64,000 nt of DNA, from NCBI GenBank assembly GCA_963556195.1, contig CAUVYP010000262.1:1492201-1556200 (forward strand). Direction: 5' to 3'. Position 1 is the first letter of the stretch. Each line of letters starts with the position of its first letter. Shown here one piece after another: positions 1 through 9,300 of the stretch. The notes below the pieces were generated by a model. It was not told where the DNA came from. It saw nothing but the letters and a program-made list of their open reading frames with translations, and searched no databases. This DNA comes from Sepiola atlantica. Taxonomy: Eukaryota; Mollusca; Cephalopoda; Sepiida; Sepiolidae. The translations under genes and the position numbers were made by a program.

Positions 1-92
1 TTGATTTTTTTTTTCAAATATCGCAAAAGTTTGATTTTTTTTCAAATATCGCAAAAGTTTGATTTTTTTTCAAATATCGCAAAAGTTTGAGT
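1..92. repeat. ~29-bp tandem repeat at the window edge
   Basis: About three units of a T-rich sequence containing 'caaatatcgcaaaag' follow one another. The array is cut by the window start, so its full length is unknown. Confidence 0.85.
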
Positions 93-659
93 TATCTCCC
101 TTTTCCAGTAGCAATCTACAAGTTGGGGCAGAACTATAATTAACGAGGAATGCCAGTTGCCTTGACACCGGTTTTTTTACACCGCTTAATTTAAATGTCA
201 GTATTTGCAGCGTGATTTTTTTTCTAACCATTTGAAAAGAACACACTGATCGTTGTTGCGGCTTTAAACATTGGATTAATGGATATCCTCATCAATGTCG
301 AGCCGAATGGTTGTGAAATGACTTATATGTACGAAAATCCACAATACACTGTGAGTAAATGTTACAGTCCAGGCGTCAATTTTAAAATGTTTCCCTCGTT
401 ACGTTATGTCTGTCTAAACACGAGGTTAAATAGACATATGTGTATCAATGGAAATAAAACTTATTTTTTCATATTTAGTATTTATCGTTACAGTCAAATA
501 ACATTTTTTTTTATTCGTAAAAAAAAGAATTGGAAAGAAAAGTAAATTCATTTAGGCGGTGTATAGTGAAAAGTTAAAAACAAAAAGAAAAACCCCTATG
601 GCTAGCCCCCATATTGGCTCAATAAAATGTGATAACGCCAACGTCGACCATACAAAATA
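93..659. other. AT-rich DNA without a recognisable gene
   Basis: This stretch holds T-runs and A-runs. An open frame of 88 codons at 279-545 has no domain, no biased composition and no recognisable relative, so I do not call it a gene. The sequence just before 660 is flanking DNA of the SINE-like repeat. Confidence 0.6.
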
Positions 660-660
660 A

Positions 661-905
661 GGTCCACCCTCCCAGGCTTTGCCTCCCCTCTTTGGGGAGG
701 AGTAAGTTTATTGCTTTCTGCCTGAGGCGCCCCTACCGGGGAATGCCGACGGGGCTGCCCAGGCAAATTTTAATCGCCAGAGTGCTCACTTCTCGGGCGC
801 TGGCTTTTCAAGCCCCACTTTCCCGACACTATCTTGGGTCACATCTTACCTTGTGGGAGTAAGATAAAACTGGCCTTGTGCCTAACTCCTGGAGAGGAGT
901 AAATA
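661..905 (+). mobile_element. SINE-like repeat, copy 1, 5'-truncated
   Basis: This stretch matches the body of the repeat at 39053-39383: 'ggtccaccctcccaggc', a GC-rich hairpin-like 'ctcccctctttggggag', 'ctgaggcgcccctaccgg', then 'ggccttgtgcct' and a tail of 'gagtaaataaata' type. It begins where the other copy continues into a U2-like head, so the 5' part is missing here. It also has about 50 extra internal bases. No ORF is involved. The short length, two dispersed copies, 5' truncation and AT-rich 3' end suggest a SINE, but target duplications were not identified. Confidence 0.65.
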
Positions 906-1382
906 AATACAAAATAAAACTTTAGTTCCCGAAACGAATTTGTTTATTAACTGTTTGGTGCTTCTATTTATTTTAGAAGAGTTCCAATGGTGTAAGGGGC
1001 AGTAACTCTCTTTTTTAGTACGCAATGTCTCCGAAAATGGAAAATATCCATTTTTTTTAAATAAGAAGTCATGCAAATTCAATTAATAGAACATTTTTCG
1101 AAGAAATAACAATTTGAGAAAATCAACAGTATATTGATAGAACATTTATTGAAGAAAATAGAATTTGGGAAAATGAACAGTATATTTTTTCATTTCAAAA
1201 CCAGCAAAACGAACAGTCCTATTGTTTTCATAAACAGATTTTTTTATTTTTTTATTGTTTAAAATATTAAATTATCGCAGATATTGGCTCTTGTATAGAT
1301 CGGGTCTTCGAAAAATGGGCGCTTGTGCTGATGGCGTCCGGACCGAAAATAAATAATAAAAACATAACCTGCATTAATGATG
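906..1382. other. AT-rich DNA with a ~54-bp imperfect duplication and a rearranged repeat piece
   Basis: Two imperfect units of about 54 bp follow each other at about 1081-1188; both contain 'atagaacatt' and 'aacagtatatt'. Pieces at about 1050-1095 and 1283-1360 are reverse-complement matches to parts of 31910-32010, including 'ggtccggac' and 'tctatacaagagcc'. They belong to a dispersed repeat that was rearranged. No gene is seen. Confidence 0.6.
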
Positions 1383-1502
1383 GAAAAAATATTCAGAGGC
1401 GGTACCCAGAAGGAAGTCTGCATCTGCTGGGGTTGCAAAAAGAGTGCTCCTTAAGCGACCCACGCCAACAGGGTCTGGTATCAATCAAAACTAGAACTGT
1501 AA
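1383..1502 (-). repeat. Second copy of the BEL leader / 5' internal segment
   Basis: These 120 bases repeat 3804-3923 almost exactly. They are joined directly to the putative LTR at 1503. In the minus-strand sense the order is LTR then leader, as expected just inside a 5' LTR. A complete LTR therefore lies between the end of one BEL copy and the beginning of another, truncated one, as in a tandem or LTR-recombined BEL pair. Confidence 0.6.
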
Positions 1503-1672
1503 TGGTTAACAACAACAGGAGAATTGCACCCGTATTTATAGGTGAAATTACTCCCACTATTCCCCACTCATTCCTGACTATAAAAGTCATTCCTTCTTTG
1601 TAACTCATGTTGGCCACATATCCCCCAAACGCTGAGCACACAATCAGTAAGTACCACCCTTTTTTTTTCACA
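1503..1672 (-). repeat. Putative 170-bp BEL LTR
   Basis: The segment starts with tg and ends with ca on either strand. It contains a TATA-like 'ctataaatac' in the minus-strand sense. It recurs without flanking BEL sequence at 30917-31086. On one side it meets the BEL 3' untranslated region, where a purine-rich 'ggttgggag' lies next to the boundary on the minus strand. On the other side it meets a copy of the leader. These points fit an LTR. The length is short for BEL/Pao, and no second LTR of the same insertion survives to confirm it. Confidence 0.55.
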
Positions 1673-1854
1673 CACTCCCAACCAAAACAACAACAAAAAA
1701 AAAAAAGGTCAGAAGAGAAAAAAACCCAAAAAAACAAAAACAATGAGTGGCTCAGAAAGAGTAAACGGTCGTAGTGTCCCAATCACAATATGCATGAGAC
1801 AGTTATGCAGGTATCCTCCTTTCTCCCCTACGAATACCTGCCGCCAATCGAGTT

Positions 1855-3309
1855 TTACATAGGTAGTAGGCTCGGCCTACCCCTGCGTCTTTTCTGGGGG
1901 GCACATTCACGACAGTACCACTCGTCACACAAATCACATCCAATCATGTCCAGATCTCCTTGAGGGGCATTGCATACTGGACACAACCAGACATGGTTTT
2001 CTGCAACAGGAGATAAACACGAAGGCTCTCTGTCCTCATCCGCAGCAGGGGCGTCCCCAGTTGGTTGAATTGAATCACTGATCGGAGATTCTGTAATACT
2101 GTCGTCAGGTGTTAGGGAAAGTTCCAAAGGATACAGATGTTTCAGCGAGTGGACCTCTTCAAGACCATCCCCTCTCCTGACACGGGCTGATCTAATTACA
2201 CCATCATCGCCTTGGATAAGATCCAAAATGGTCCCCAAAATCCAAAACGGCCTTGGCTTTAGGGGGCTCTTAACAAGGACCACATCATTCTTCTGAAGGC
2301 GGTTCTCTGATCGCAATCGAGAACGTCCTGGAGATTTCCTTCCCAAATCCAGAAGGTATTCATTGTACCACAACTCGTGGAATTCTGACAAACATTGGTT
2401 CCTGAGCTCCATAGTTTTAATAAGCTTCTCCCTGCTGGGTGGCACCGACGTAGCAAGATCGATCTTCCCCAACCGCAGTATTAACCCGGGGCTCTTGTTG
2501 GGCTTCAGGAACATGTTGGGAGTGATAGCCGTAGCATGATTATCCGAAGACACCTGGTATGTCAAAGGTCGGTTATTTACTGATCTCTGAATATCGGAGA
2601 GCACTGTCAAGAGAGTAAAATAATCCAATTTACCCCTGCCAAGAATCTTGAAGAGGCAGTTTTTTATTGTCCTAATGCAACGTTCCCAAGTTCCGCCATA
2701 CCACGGGGAAAACAGGGGGATTGTTTTCAGCTTCATGCAACATGATCCAAATTTGCTCTGGTACTCCTGTAGCAGAGAGAGACGACTAAAGAGTCTCCCA
2801 CTTCCGAGAAAGGTTTTGGCATTGTCACAGTATATGGCTTCTGGAACTCCATGTTGATTAGTGAAACGTGCGAGAGCTTGAAAAAAGGACAGCACGCTCA
2901 TGTCCGGAACTACCTCTATATGGACAGCTCTCACATTCAGGCAAGTGAAAAGAAGCAAATACATTTTCCTGTCCAGGCTTCCATCCCTTACCCAAAGATG
3001 GCCGGTGAAGTCCACTCCTGTGTGTTGGTAAGGCACTCCAAAATCTGCACGAGGAGTCGGTAGGCTGGCCACAGGATTTGGTAGCACGGGTCTGGAATTG
3101 TACCTCTTGCATCTAGCACAAGATGCTAAGACCTTGTTGACTGCCTGTCTTCCCTGAGGGACCCAGTAGCCGCTCCGCCTTAACTCAGCCAAAGTTGATC
3201 CAGTTCCTAAATGGGAACATCTTGCATGGCAGTCTAAGATTATCAGTCTAGTAATCAGATGACGTTTTCCTATCAAAATTGGATTTTTTACTTCGTATGA
3301 AAGATGCAA
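1855..3309 (-). pseudogene. BEL/Pao integrase with C-terminal PHD-like and AT-hook-like tail
   Basis: The 484-codon frame encodes the integrase half of a BEL/Pao polyprotein, which inserts cDNA into chromosomes. An N-terminal zinc-binding H2C2 motif is visible ('HARCSH' and 'CARC'). The catalytic D, D and E lie in 'GVDFTG', 'YCDNAKTF' and 'GGTWERC'. A DUF5641-like region around 'KNDVVLVKS' and 'VHSLKHLYPLEL' follows. Residues 440-469 form a cysteine cluster (C443, C446, C458, C461, C466, C469) around 'MIGCDLCDEWYC', which is PHD-finger-like. The protein ends with 'KRRRGRPSLL', containing an AT-hook core. It is joined upstream to the 3288-3905 frame by a frameshift, so the polyprotein is broken. 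The BEL/Pao assignment is secure; the tail function is inferred. Confidence 0.8.
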
Positions 3310-3905
3310 TGATCGATTAATCCATCAGAATCCAGAAAAAGATCCAAAGTGCGAACTCGCGTGGGCTCTGAGCTTCCCACCGGCTCGTTCAAGTACTCAA
3401 GCTCTGATGGAAATTCTTGTCCCTGGAGAGTTTTCATTAGGTAAATCGCTGCTTTGGAATCGTTGTCCCATTCTCGTCTTAGCTTGATGGCCAAGAACCT
3501 GAACACCATCGAGGTGACCCTCAGCAGACGAGAGAAGGTAGAAAATCTGTGAATGGGTATAATGGAAGGGCATTCTTGGGCCTCAATTTCGTTGATATAC
3601 TCCAGAATATTCTTCCGGAAGACAGAGTAAACATGAGGGGTCACTCTGTCCCCATGGCACAGCCTCAGTCTCTCTTCCACCTTAATTTTCAGTACCCTCA
3701 TCCGGCGAAGGATCTGCTCACTGGAAACCTCCATGATGAGAACTTGATCACGAACGTTCAACAAAAAGGAAGAATCCACCAAATTTCTTTTTGCAATTTG
3801 ATAGAAAAAATATTCAGAGGCGGTACCCAGAAGGAAGTCTGCAGCTGCTGGGGTTGCAAAAAGAGTGCTCCTTAAGCGACCCACGCCAACAGGGTCTGGT
3901 ATCAA
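3288..3905 (-). pseudogene. BEL/Pao pol linker (RNase H-integrase region), frameshifted
   Basis: The C-terminal half of this 205-codon frame resembles the BEL/Pao segment just before the integrase zinc motif, including 'HRFSTFSRLLRVTSMVFRF'. The first ~70 residues are not recognisable and may be leader or gag-derived sequence brought in by deletion. It overlaps the integrase frame at 1855-3309. Joining them needs a -1 shift, consistent with net loss of one base near 3290-3310. The true start is unclear; the methionine at 3905 lies just inside the leader. Confidence 0.6.
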
Positions 3906-3914
3906 TCAAAACTA

Positions 3915-3931
3915 GAACTGTAATGGTTAAC
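3915..3931. repeat. 17-bp direct repeat, 3' flank of LINE A (BEL LTR/leader junction)
   Basis: 'gaactgtaatggttaac' stands between the BEL leader and LINE A. The same bases occur uninterrupted at the LTR/leader junction near 1494-1510. They recur at 8375-8391 on the other side of LINE A, so this fits a target-site duplication. Confidence 0.8.
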
Positions 3932-6900
3932 TATTTATTCACATAAATAAATCATATGAAATGAGGCACAAGGCCAAAAAAGGGGCGGGGAAAGGTTCGG
4001 TCCATACTAACAAAATAAGAACTAACCTAGCTAGTTTCATTTAGGACCATCATTCACCAAAATACCACATTTATACTATACATCCTTCTTCACCAATTAC
4101 CAAAAGAAATCATTCAATGAATATCCTACTTAAAACCCATATATAAAATATATGCAATGGGGGATTTGGGCACTAAAAATTTTATATACAAAAAAAAAAC
4201 AAAAAACAATGATACATATGTACAATGGGAAAAAAAATAAAATAAAAATAAAACTAACCCAAGTTAGTAAAAAGACCCCCCACTACTAATCTGTGGCAGA
4301 TATGCAGGTTTACCAGTAAAAAACGAAACGAAAATTGATGCAGGCCCCAACGCTTTATTATTAACTCCTCCTTCGAAAATTTCGAAGGGTGACCTGCATC
4401 ACTGGCAAATCACGCTATCTGTCACCTAAATAGGGAAAAAAAAAAAAAAAAAAAAAAAAAAAGGGGCCGTAATGAAACTCATCCATACACTAGCTAAGTT
4501 ATGGACTTGGCATAACTATTACAGGGGACATATATTAACTTATAAACGGGTCTTCAACAACGTTCGTTTTTGCAATCCAATATTATATGCCTAAGGCACG
4601 TCTAAATACCACTCAATGCCAGCTACAGTCACTCTACAAACACGCGCCACTCTCTCCCATCTATCACCAAAATCTGCCGACGAGAGTTTCGCCCTATCAG
4701 CCCTAATGCGAATCTTCAGAAAATACTTAAAAATTCGAATAAGGCTGACAGGAGCGAAGGTCTCACCGTCGTAGACAACTTTCAAGCGTGTAGACCATAT
4801 AGCTCGTCTCGCAATCGCTAGCAAGCTTAAAAAGACAAAACGTCTCCGCCTATCTGTTGTCGGAGCCAAGTTGCTACAGACATTAATTGGTTCTATGTCG
4901 AAAGACGTTACGTTCAGAATGCGAACCATGAGACCCCCAAGAAACTTGATCAGCGGCACAACGATGCGACAATAAAAGAATGCGTGACTCAAAGTCTCGT
5001 CTTCGTCACCGCATCGGACGCAAGTAGGCGAGTTAGTAAAGCCAGCTGCGTGAAGTCTCTTGCCGACCCAGAGGGCATTTCTTATCATCAGCCAGGCCAA
5101 AGAAGCTTCGTCATTATCGAAACATCTCAACCCAGGCGCCCATGGCCAGATTGAGCGCAGCTCCCCCTTCGTCAAACCGAGCCCCTCAATCTTATCATCT
5201 TGAACAGATCCCCTCACTATAACCCGATATAATGCCTTTCGGGACAACAGCTGGGTGTCAGAGAGGCTTTCTTTCACCCGTAAAAGGAACTTCAAGGCCC
5301 GTCGACACTCGCGATAAAAGGAGCACTCGCCTCGGGGCAACCTGTGAGCCTCCCCCTCATCCAAGTGCACACTTTTCAAAGCCGGAAAGGCGTTCTTAGT
5401 GTCTTCCTTCCAGAAGCCACCGTTTCCCTCACATTGTGTACACATCCGATCCAGGTAATATAGCCGAAGCGTATGTTGACGAATCTCAACGCTAGGCATA
5501 CCCAGACCGCCCTCAGAAGGATGCAGATAACAGATCTCGCGACGAACCTTATGGGACCGGCCAAGCCATAAAAACTTGAACAGAGCCCGCTGCAATTCAA
5601 GCAGTGTATCCGACGGGAGTGGAAGCACTGATAGACGATATAGGATGAGTGGATATATGTGAGAAACACACACTTCCGCTCTCCCCTTTAATGAAAGATT
5701 TCTACGGGTCCACAGACCAGCTGCGGCCCGAATCGCTTTCAATACTTCCGACCAATTTTTCTCCAGCTGAAGATCCGGACCAAGCCAGACGCCGAGTAGC
5801 TTGCATGGCCCGTCAGTCCAGCTGAAGGGTCCCTGTAGAGATACACCCCTCCAGGCACCGATGCGCAAGCCCACCGACTTGTCGCAGTTAATTTTGGCCC
5901 CTGTTACCGTTTCATACATTCTGATTTCTCTGTCGACGACACTAATCTCGGCACTGCTCGTTACAAGCACTGTTACATCGTCGGCATAGGCGGAGTACTT
6001 TAACGTGGTGCAGGCACCTGTCAAAGCAATTCCACGTAGGACCGGATTCACCCTTAGCCTGTGAAGGAAAGGCTCCAACACAAGCACATAGAGCATCGGT
6101 GAAAGAAGACAACCCTGACGAATAGATCTGGATAACTCAAAGGGCTTAGATCTCAAACCATTCACCTCCACCAGCGAACCGGGGTTTGCATACAAGAGGC
6201 GAATCCAAGAGCGAAACTGGGGACCAAAACCGGCCGAAGACAAAACAGCCTCCAAGTAACGATGGTCCACCCTATCAAATGCTTTGGACTGATCTAAATT
6301 GATCAGCGCGGCTTCTGAGTCGACTTTCTCAATGATCAAGCGTAACGCGTGCAAGTTAACCTGAATAGTCCTACCCTTCACAGCACAAGTCTGTTAAGGG
6401 CTAATAAGACCAGGCAGGACAACCTGCAGACGATTTGCTAAAATTTTGGCCAAAATCTTTAACTCTGTATTTAACATTGTAAAGGGCCGAAAATTACCTA
6501 TCCCATCCCCACCATCTTTGCTCTTGCGTAAAAGCTTCACAATACCCCTGGTTAAGTACTGAGGTATAGACCGTTCCTAAACCAAGAGTTAAATAAAACG
6601 GTCAGCAAGGGTACAAAAATGTGCGACAGCCTCAAATACACTTCGTAGGGCAAACCATCGATCCCCGGAGACCGATCCAGGCCGACATGACCCAAGGCTT
6701 CCTGAACTTCTACCTCTGTTATACAACCTTCGCACCTAGCCGCTTCGGTCGCCTCCAGGCGAGAAAAGTCAGCTAAATAGGGGTCGAAATGTGCTAATGA
6801 CAGACCGGGCTCCCTGGTGAAAAGATCTTGAAAATGAGACCGAAACGCCTCCAAAATACCTTCGTTTGTGGTCACGGTACGTCCATCCGGCAATGTGACA

Positions 6901-8374
6901 CGTGCGAAATGTCGGTCCGTAGCATGTCGCCGCTCCTCTGCACGCAATTCAGGTGCCATATTTGTTGCTTCCTGAGGCATTCGTTTTAACCTAGCCCTAA
7001 CTACTGAAGCCTGGTTCTCCTTGCTAGCCAAGGAGGCCAGCTTCGCCTTAAGTATAATTACGTTAGTGCTATCCCCCACCTCCACCGCCCGATCTAATCT
7101 AGTTTCTAGTGTCGCTTTTTCTGCCCTAGATTCTAGGTTAAGTCGTCGGCTAAAGTCGGCAGAAAAGGACCTAATTACTTTCTTAAGTTTCATCCACCGC
7201 TTATTCCCAATTATAGCACCCGTCATTTCCCGCAATATTGTTAGTATTAGCTGTTCCCGGTAACCCTTCACATCGAACAACGACGTGTTGAGTTTCCAGT
7301 ACCCAGCCATTCTAGCTTTAGGTCTAGCTAAGTTTACACGAACCCGAATAAGTCGGTGATCCGAGTAAACTATATTATGAAAACTTGGACATTCTAATAC
7401 TCCTATGTTTTGGGGGTTATTGATAGGCTTCTTCCTTTCCGGGCAGTCGATTGTAAGATGCCCAATCTCGTTACAGGTCCAACAGGCGGGTCTTCTGCCA
7501 GCGACTATCACGGGTAACTTATCATCTCCAATTTCTATATAATATGGAATTTCCGTGAACGCTTTTTTGTCTAATAAAATGTCGTAATTCCATATGGAAA
7601 GGTACTGGTCGCAAGACACAGACATTAGTTCGCCAAACTTTGCTAAAAATGCGCCAATATGAGCCCCTTCGATGTAGAACGGGACATGAAAGACCGAAAT
7701 TGTTGTACGCCGTCTTCCCAAGTGTTCCATCCTCAACACATAGTCCTGGGTGATGATCTGCTTTTTTGAAAGTGTCATGCATTCATTTTCTGTAGAAAAT
7801 AAAGCCGACCAGTTATTAAATCCTCTAATCTTGATTATCTTAATTGGTCTGTGACCTACCGATGCTAATAGTTTAGTTATTATATCCACCGATGCCCTGA
7901 TTGATTTTTTGTTCTACGGTCCACAACGAACATATTGAGGGTCTTCTTTTGGATGTCTTGCAACTTTGGAAGGTCAACGATAAGTCCTTTTTCAGTAATT
8001 TGGTTCTTAAAAGATTCAATTTTAACCTTGAAATCCTCCAAGTTAATGGTCACTGTCGGGGGTTTAGCCCATCCCGACGTTCCAGGTTGGGGGGGAAGGT
8101 AACGACCCCACCTCCGTTGTCAAATTTTCCTTTGGCACAGGGCATTGAGCTGCCATGGCCGACGAGGAAAACGAAATCCGTAAAAAAAAAAAAAATTTTT
8201 AAACAGCACAGAAAAAAAAAGGTCGAGCGTTCAATAATAATTCGGCTCTAAAAAAGAGAGTCCGAATAACAGTAACAATAATATAACAATAATATAACAA
8301 TAATCAACAGTAATAATCAACGGAGCGCAAAATAGAAATACCTGATAACAAAAAGGACAGAAAGCCGAAATGTG
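3932..8374 (-). mobile_element. L1/Tx1-type LINE, copy A (internally deleted, decayed)
   Basis: This 4.44-kb copy runs from a 5' end at 8374 to a 3' end at 3932. It has a ~220-bp 5' untranslated region, one damaged fused reading frame (8156-4591) and a ~660-bp 3' untranslated region with an A-run near 4436-4462. The terminal part contains 'gtgaataaata' rather than a long poly(A). Identical 17-bp repeats flank it on both sides. It shares with copy B a deletion that removes the end of ORF1 and nearly all of the endonuclease. Confidence 0.85.
4591..8156 (-). pseudogene. LINE A fused ORF1-RT protein, broken
   Basis: Compared with the intact frame of copy B, this one carries an extra G near 8087 and a missing T near 7905. 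A missing base near 6570 is a further frameshift, and a GAA-to-TAA stop lies at 6394-6396. The readable pieces are 7889-6552 and 6381-4591. The first holds the CCHC knuckle 'CWTCNEIGHLTIDC' and the junction into 'SDHRLIRV'. The second holds the reverse transcriptase ('IRQGCLLSP', 'YADDVTVLV') and the C-terminal cysteine/histidine motif 'CVRCGDEDETLSHAFFYC'. The catalytic YADD is still present, but the protein cannot be made as one chain. Confidence 0.85.
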
Positions 8375-8391
8375 GAACTGTAATGGTTAAC
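8375..8391. repeat. 17-bp direct repeat between LINE A and LINE B
   Basis: The same 17 bases as at 3915-3931. The 5' end of LINE A ('ccgaaatgtg') meets it on one side and the 3' end of LINE B on the other. Confidence 0.85.
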
Positions 8392-9004
8392 TATTTATTC
8401 ACATAAATAAATCATATGAAATGAGGCACAAGGCCAAAAAAGGGGCGGGGAAAGGTTCGGTCCATACTAACAAAATAAGAACTAACCTAGTTAGTTTCAT
8501 TTAGGACCATCATTCACCAAAATACCACATTTATACTATACATCCTTCTTCACCAATTACCAAAAGAAATCATTCAATGAATATCCTACTTAAAACCCAT
8601 ATATAAAATATATGCAATGGGGGATTTGGGCACTAAAAATTTTATATACAAAAAAAAAAAAGAAAACAATGATACATATGTACAATGGAAAAAAAAAAAT
8701 AAAAATAAAACTAACCCAAGTTAGTAAAAAGACCCCCCACTACTAATCTGTGGCAGATATGCAGGTTTACCAGTAAAAAACGAAACGAAAATTGATGCAG
8801 GCCCCAACGCTTTATTATTAACTCCTCCTTCGAAAATTTCGAAGGGTGACCTGCATCACTGGCAAATCACGCTATCGGTCACCTAAATAGGGAAAAAAAA
8901 AAAAAAAAAAAGGCCGTAATGAAACTCATCCATACACTAGCTAAGTTATGGACTTGGCATAACTATTACAGGGGACATATATTAACTTATAAACGGGTCT
9001 TCAA

Positions 9005-9300
9005 TGAAATAATAACGAAGGTCGCAAGTCACTGTTGACCTCCAAAGCAGCTCTTACTGCTCGACACGTGCACTCGCTTCGCACACTCCGTTTCTCTGAG
9101 ACGGTACGAGACTCGCTTTTTATAATATCCAGTCACACCTAATTTCCATACGTGCAGCGAGACTTTGCGAGATTTTGCGTGAACTGTATGTAATAAACAT
9201 TCAGGGACGCCATGTTGGATTTCTTTCCTTCTTTCTTTCTTTCACTCGCAGCGCACAGGACAAGCAAACCCGAGGACGTTTCGCAAGTAAGCCCTCTTCA
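9005..9300 (-). repeat. 3' LTR of the gypsy element
   Basis: 296 bp, starting tgaaataataacg and ending ccctcttca as written on the plus strand. It differs from 13002-13297 only at one position ('ctgttgacc' against 'ctgttaacc'). The pol reading frame extends about 100 bases into it. Confidence 0.93.

Larger units (their letters stand above)
1503..3931 (-). mobile_element. Degenerate BEL/Pao LTR retrotransposon (partial)
   Basis: On the minus strand this holds about 8 bp of LTR end, a leader, a pol remnant (linker, integrase, DUF5641-like region, PHD-like tail), a 3' untranslated region and a 170-bp putative LTR. No gag, protease or reverse transcriptase can be found. The leader passes directly into the part of pol between RNase H and integrase, so this is either an internally deleted derivative or a badly rearranged copy. 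The upstream LTR is interrupted by LINE copy A exactly at the LTR/leader junction. Confidence 0.7.

Noticed and set aside
1393..1782. 129-codon frame with hydrophobic stretches as a membrane protein
   Set aside because: It covers the putative LTR and the leader duplicate; the hydrophobic residues come from T-runs on the minus strand.
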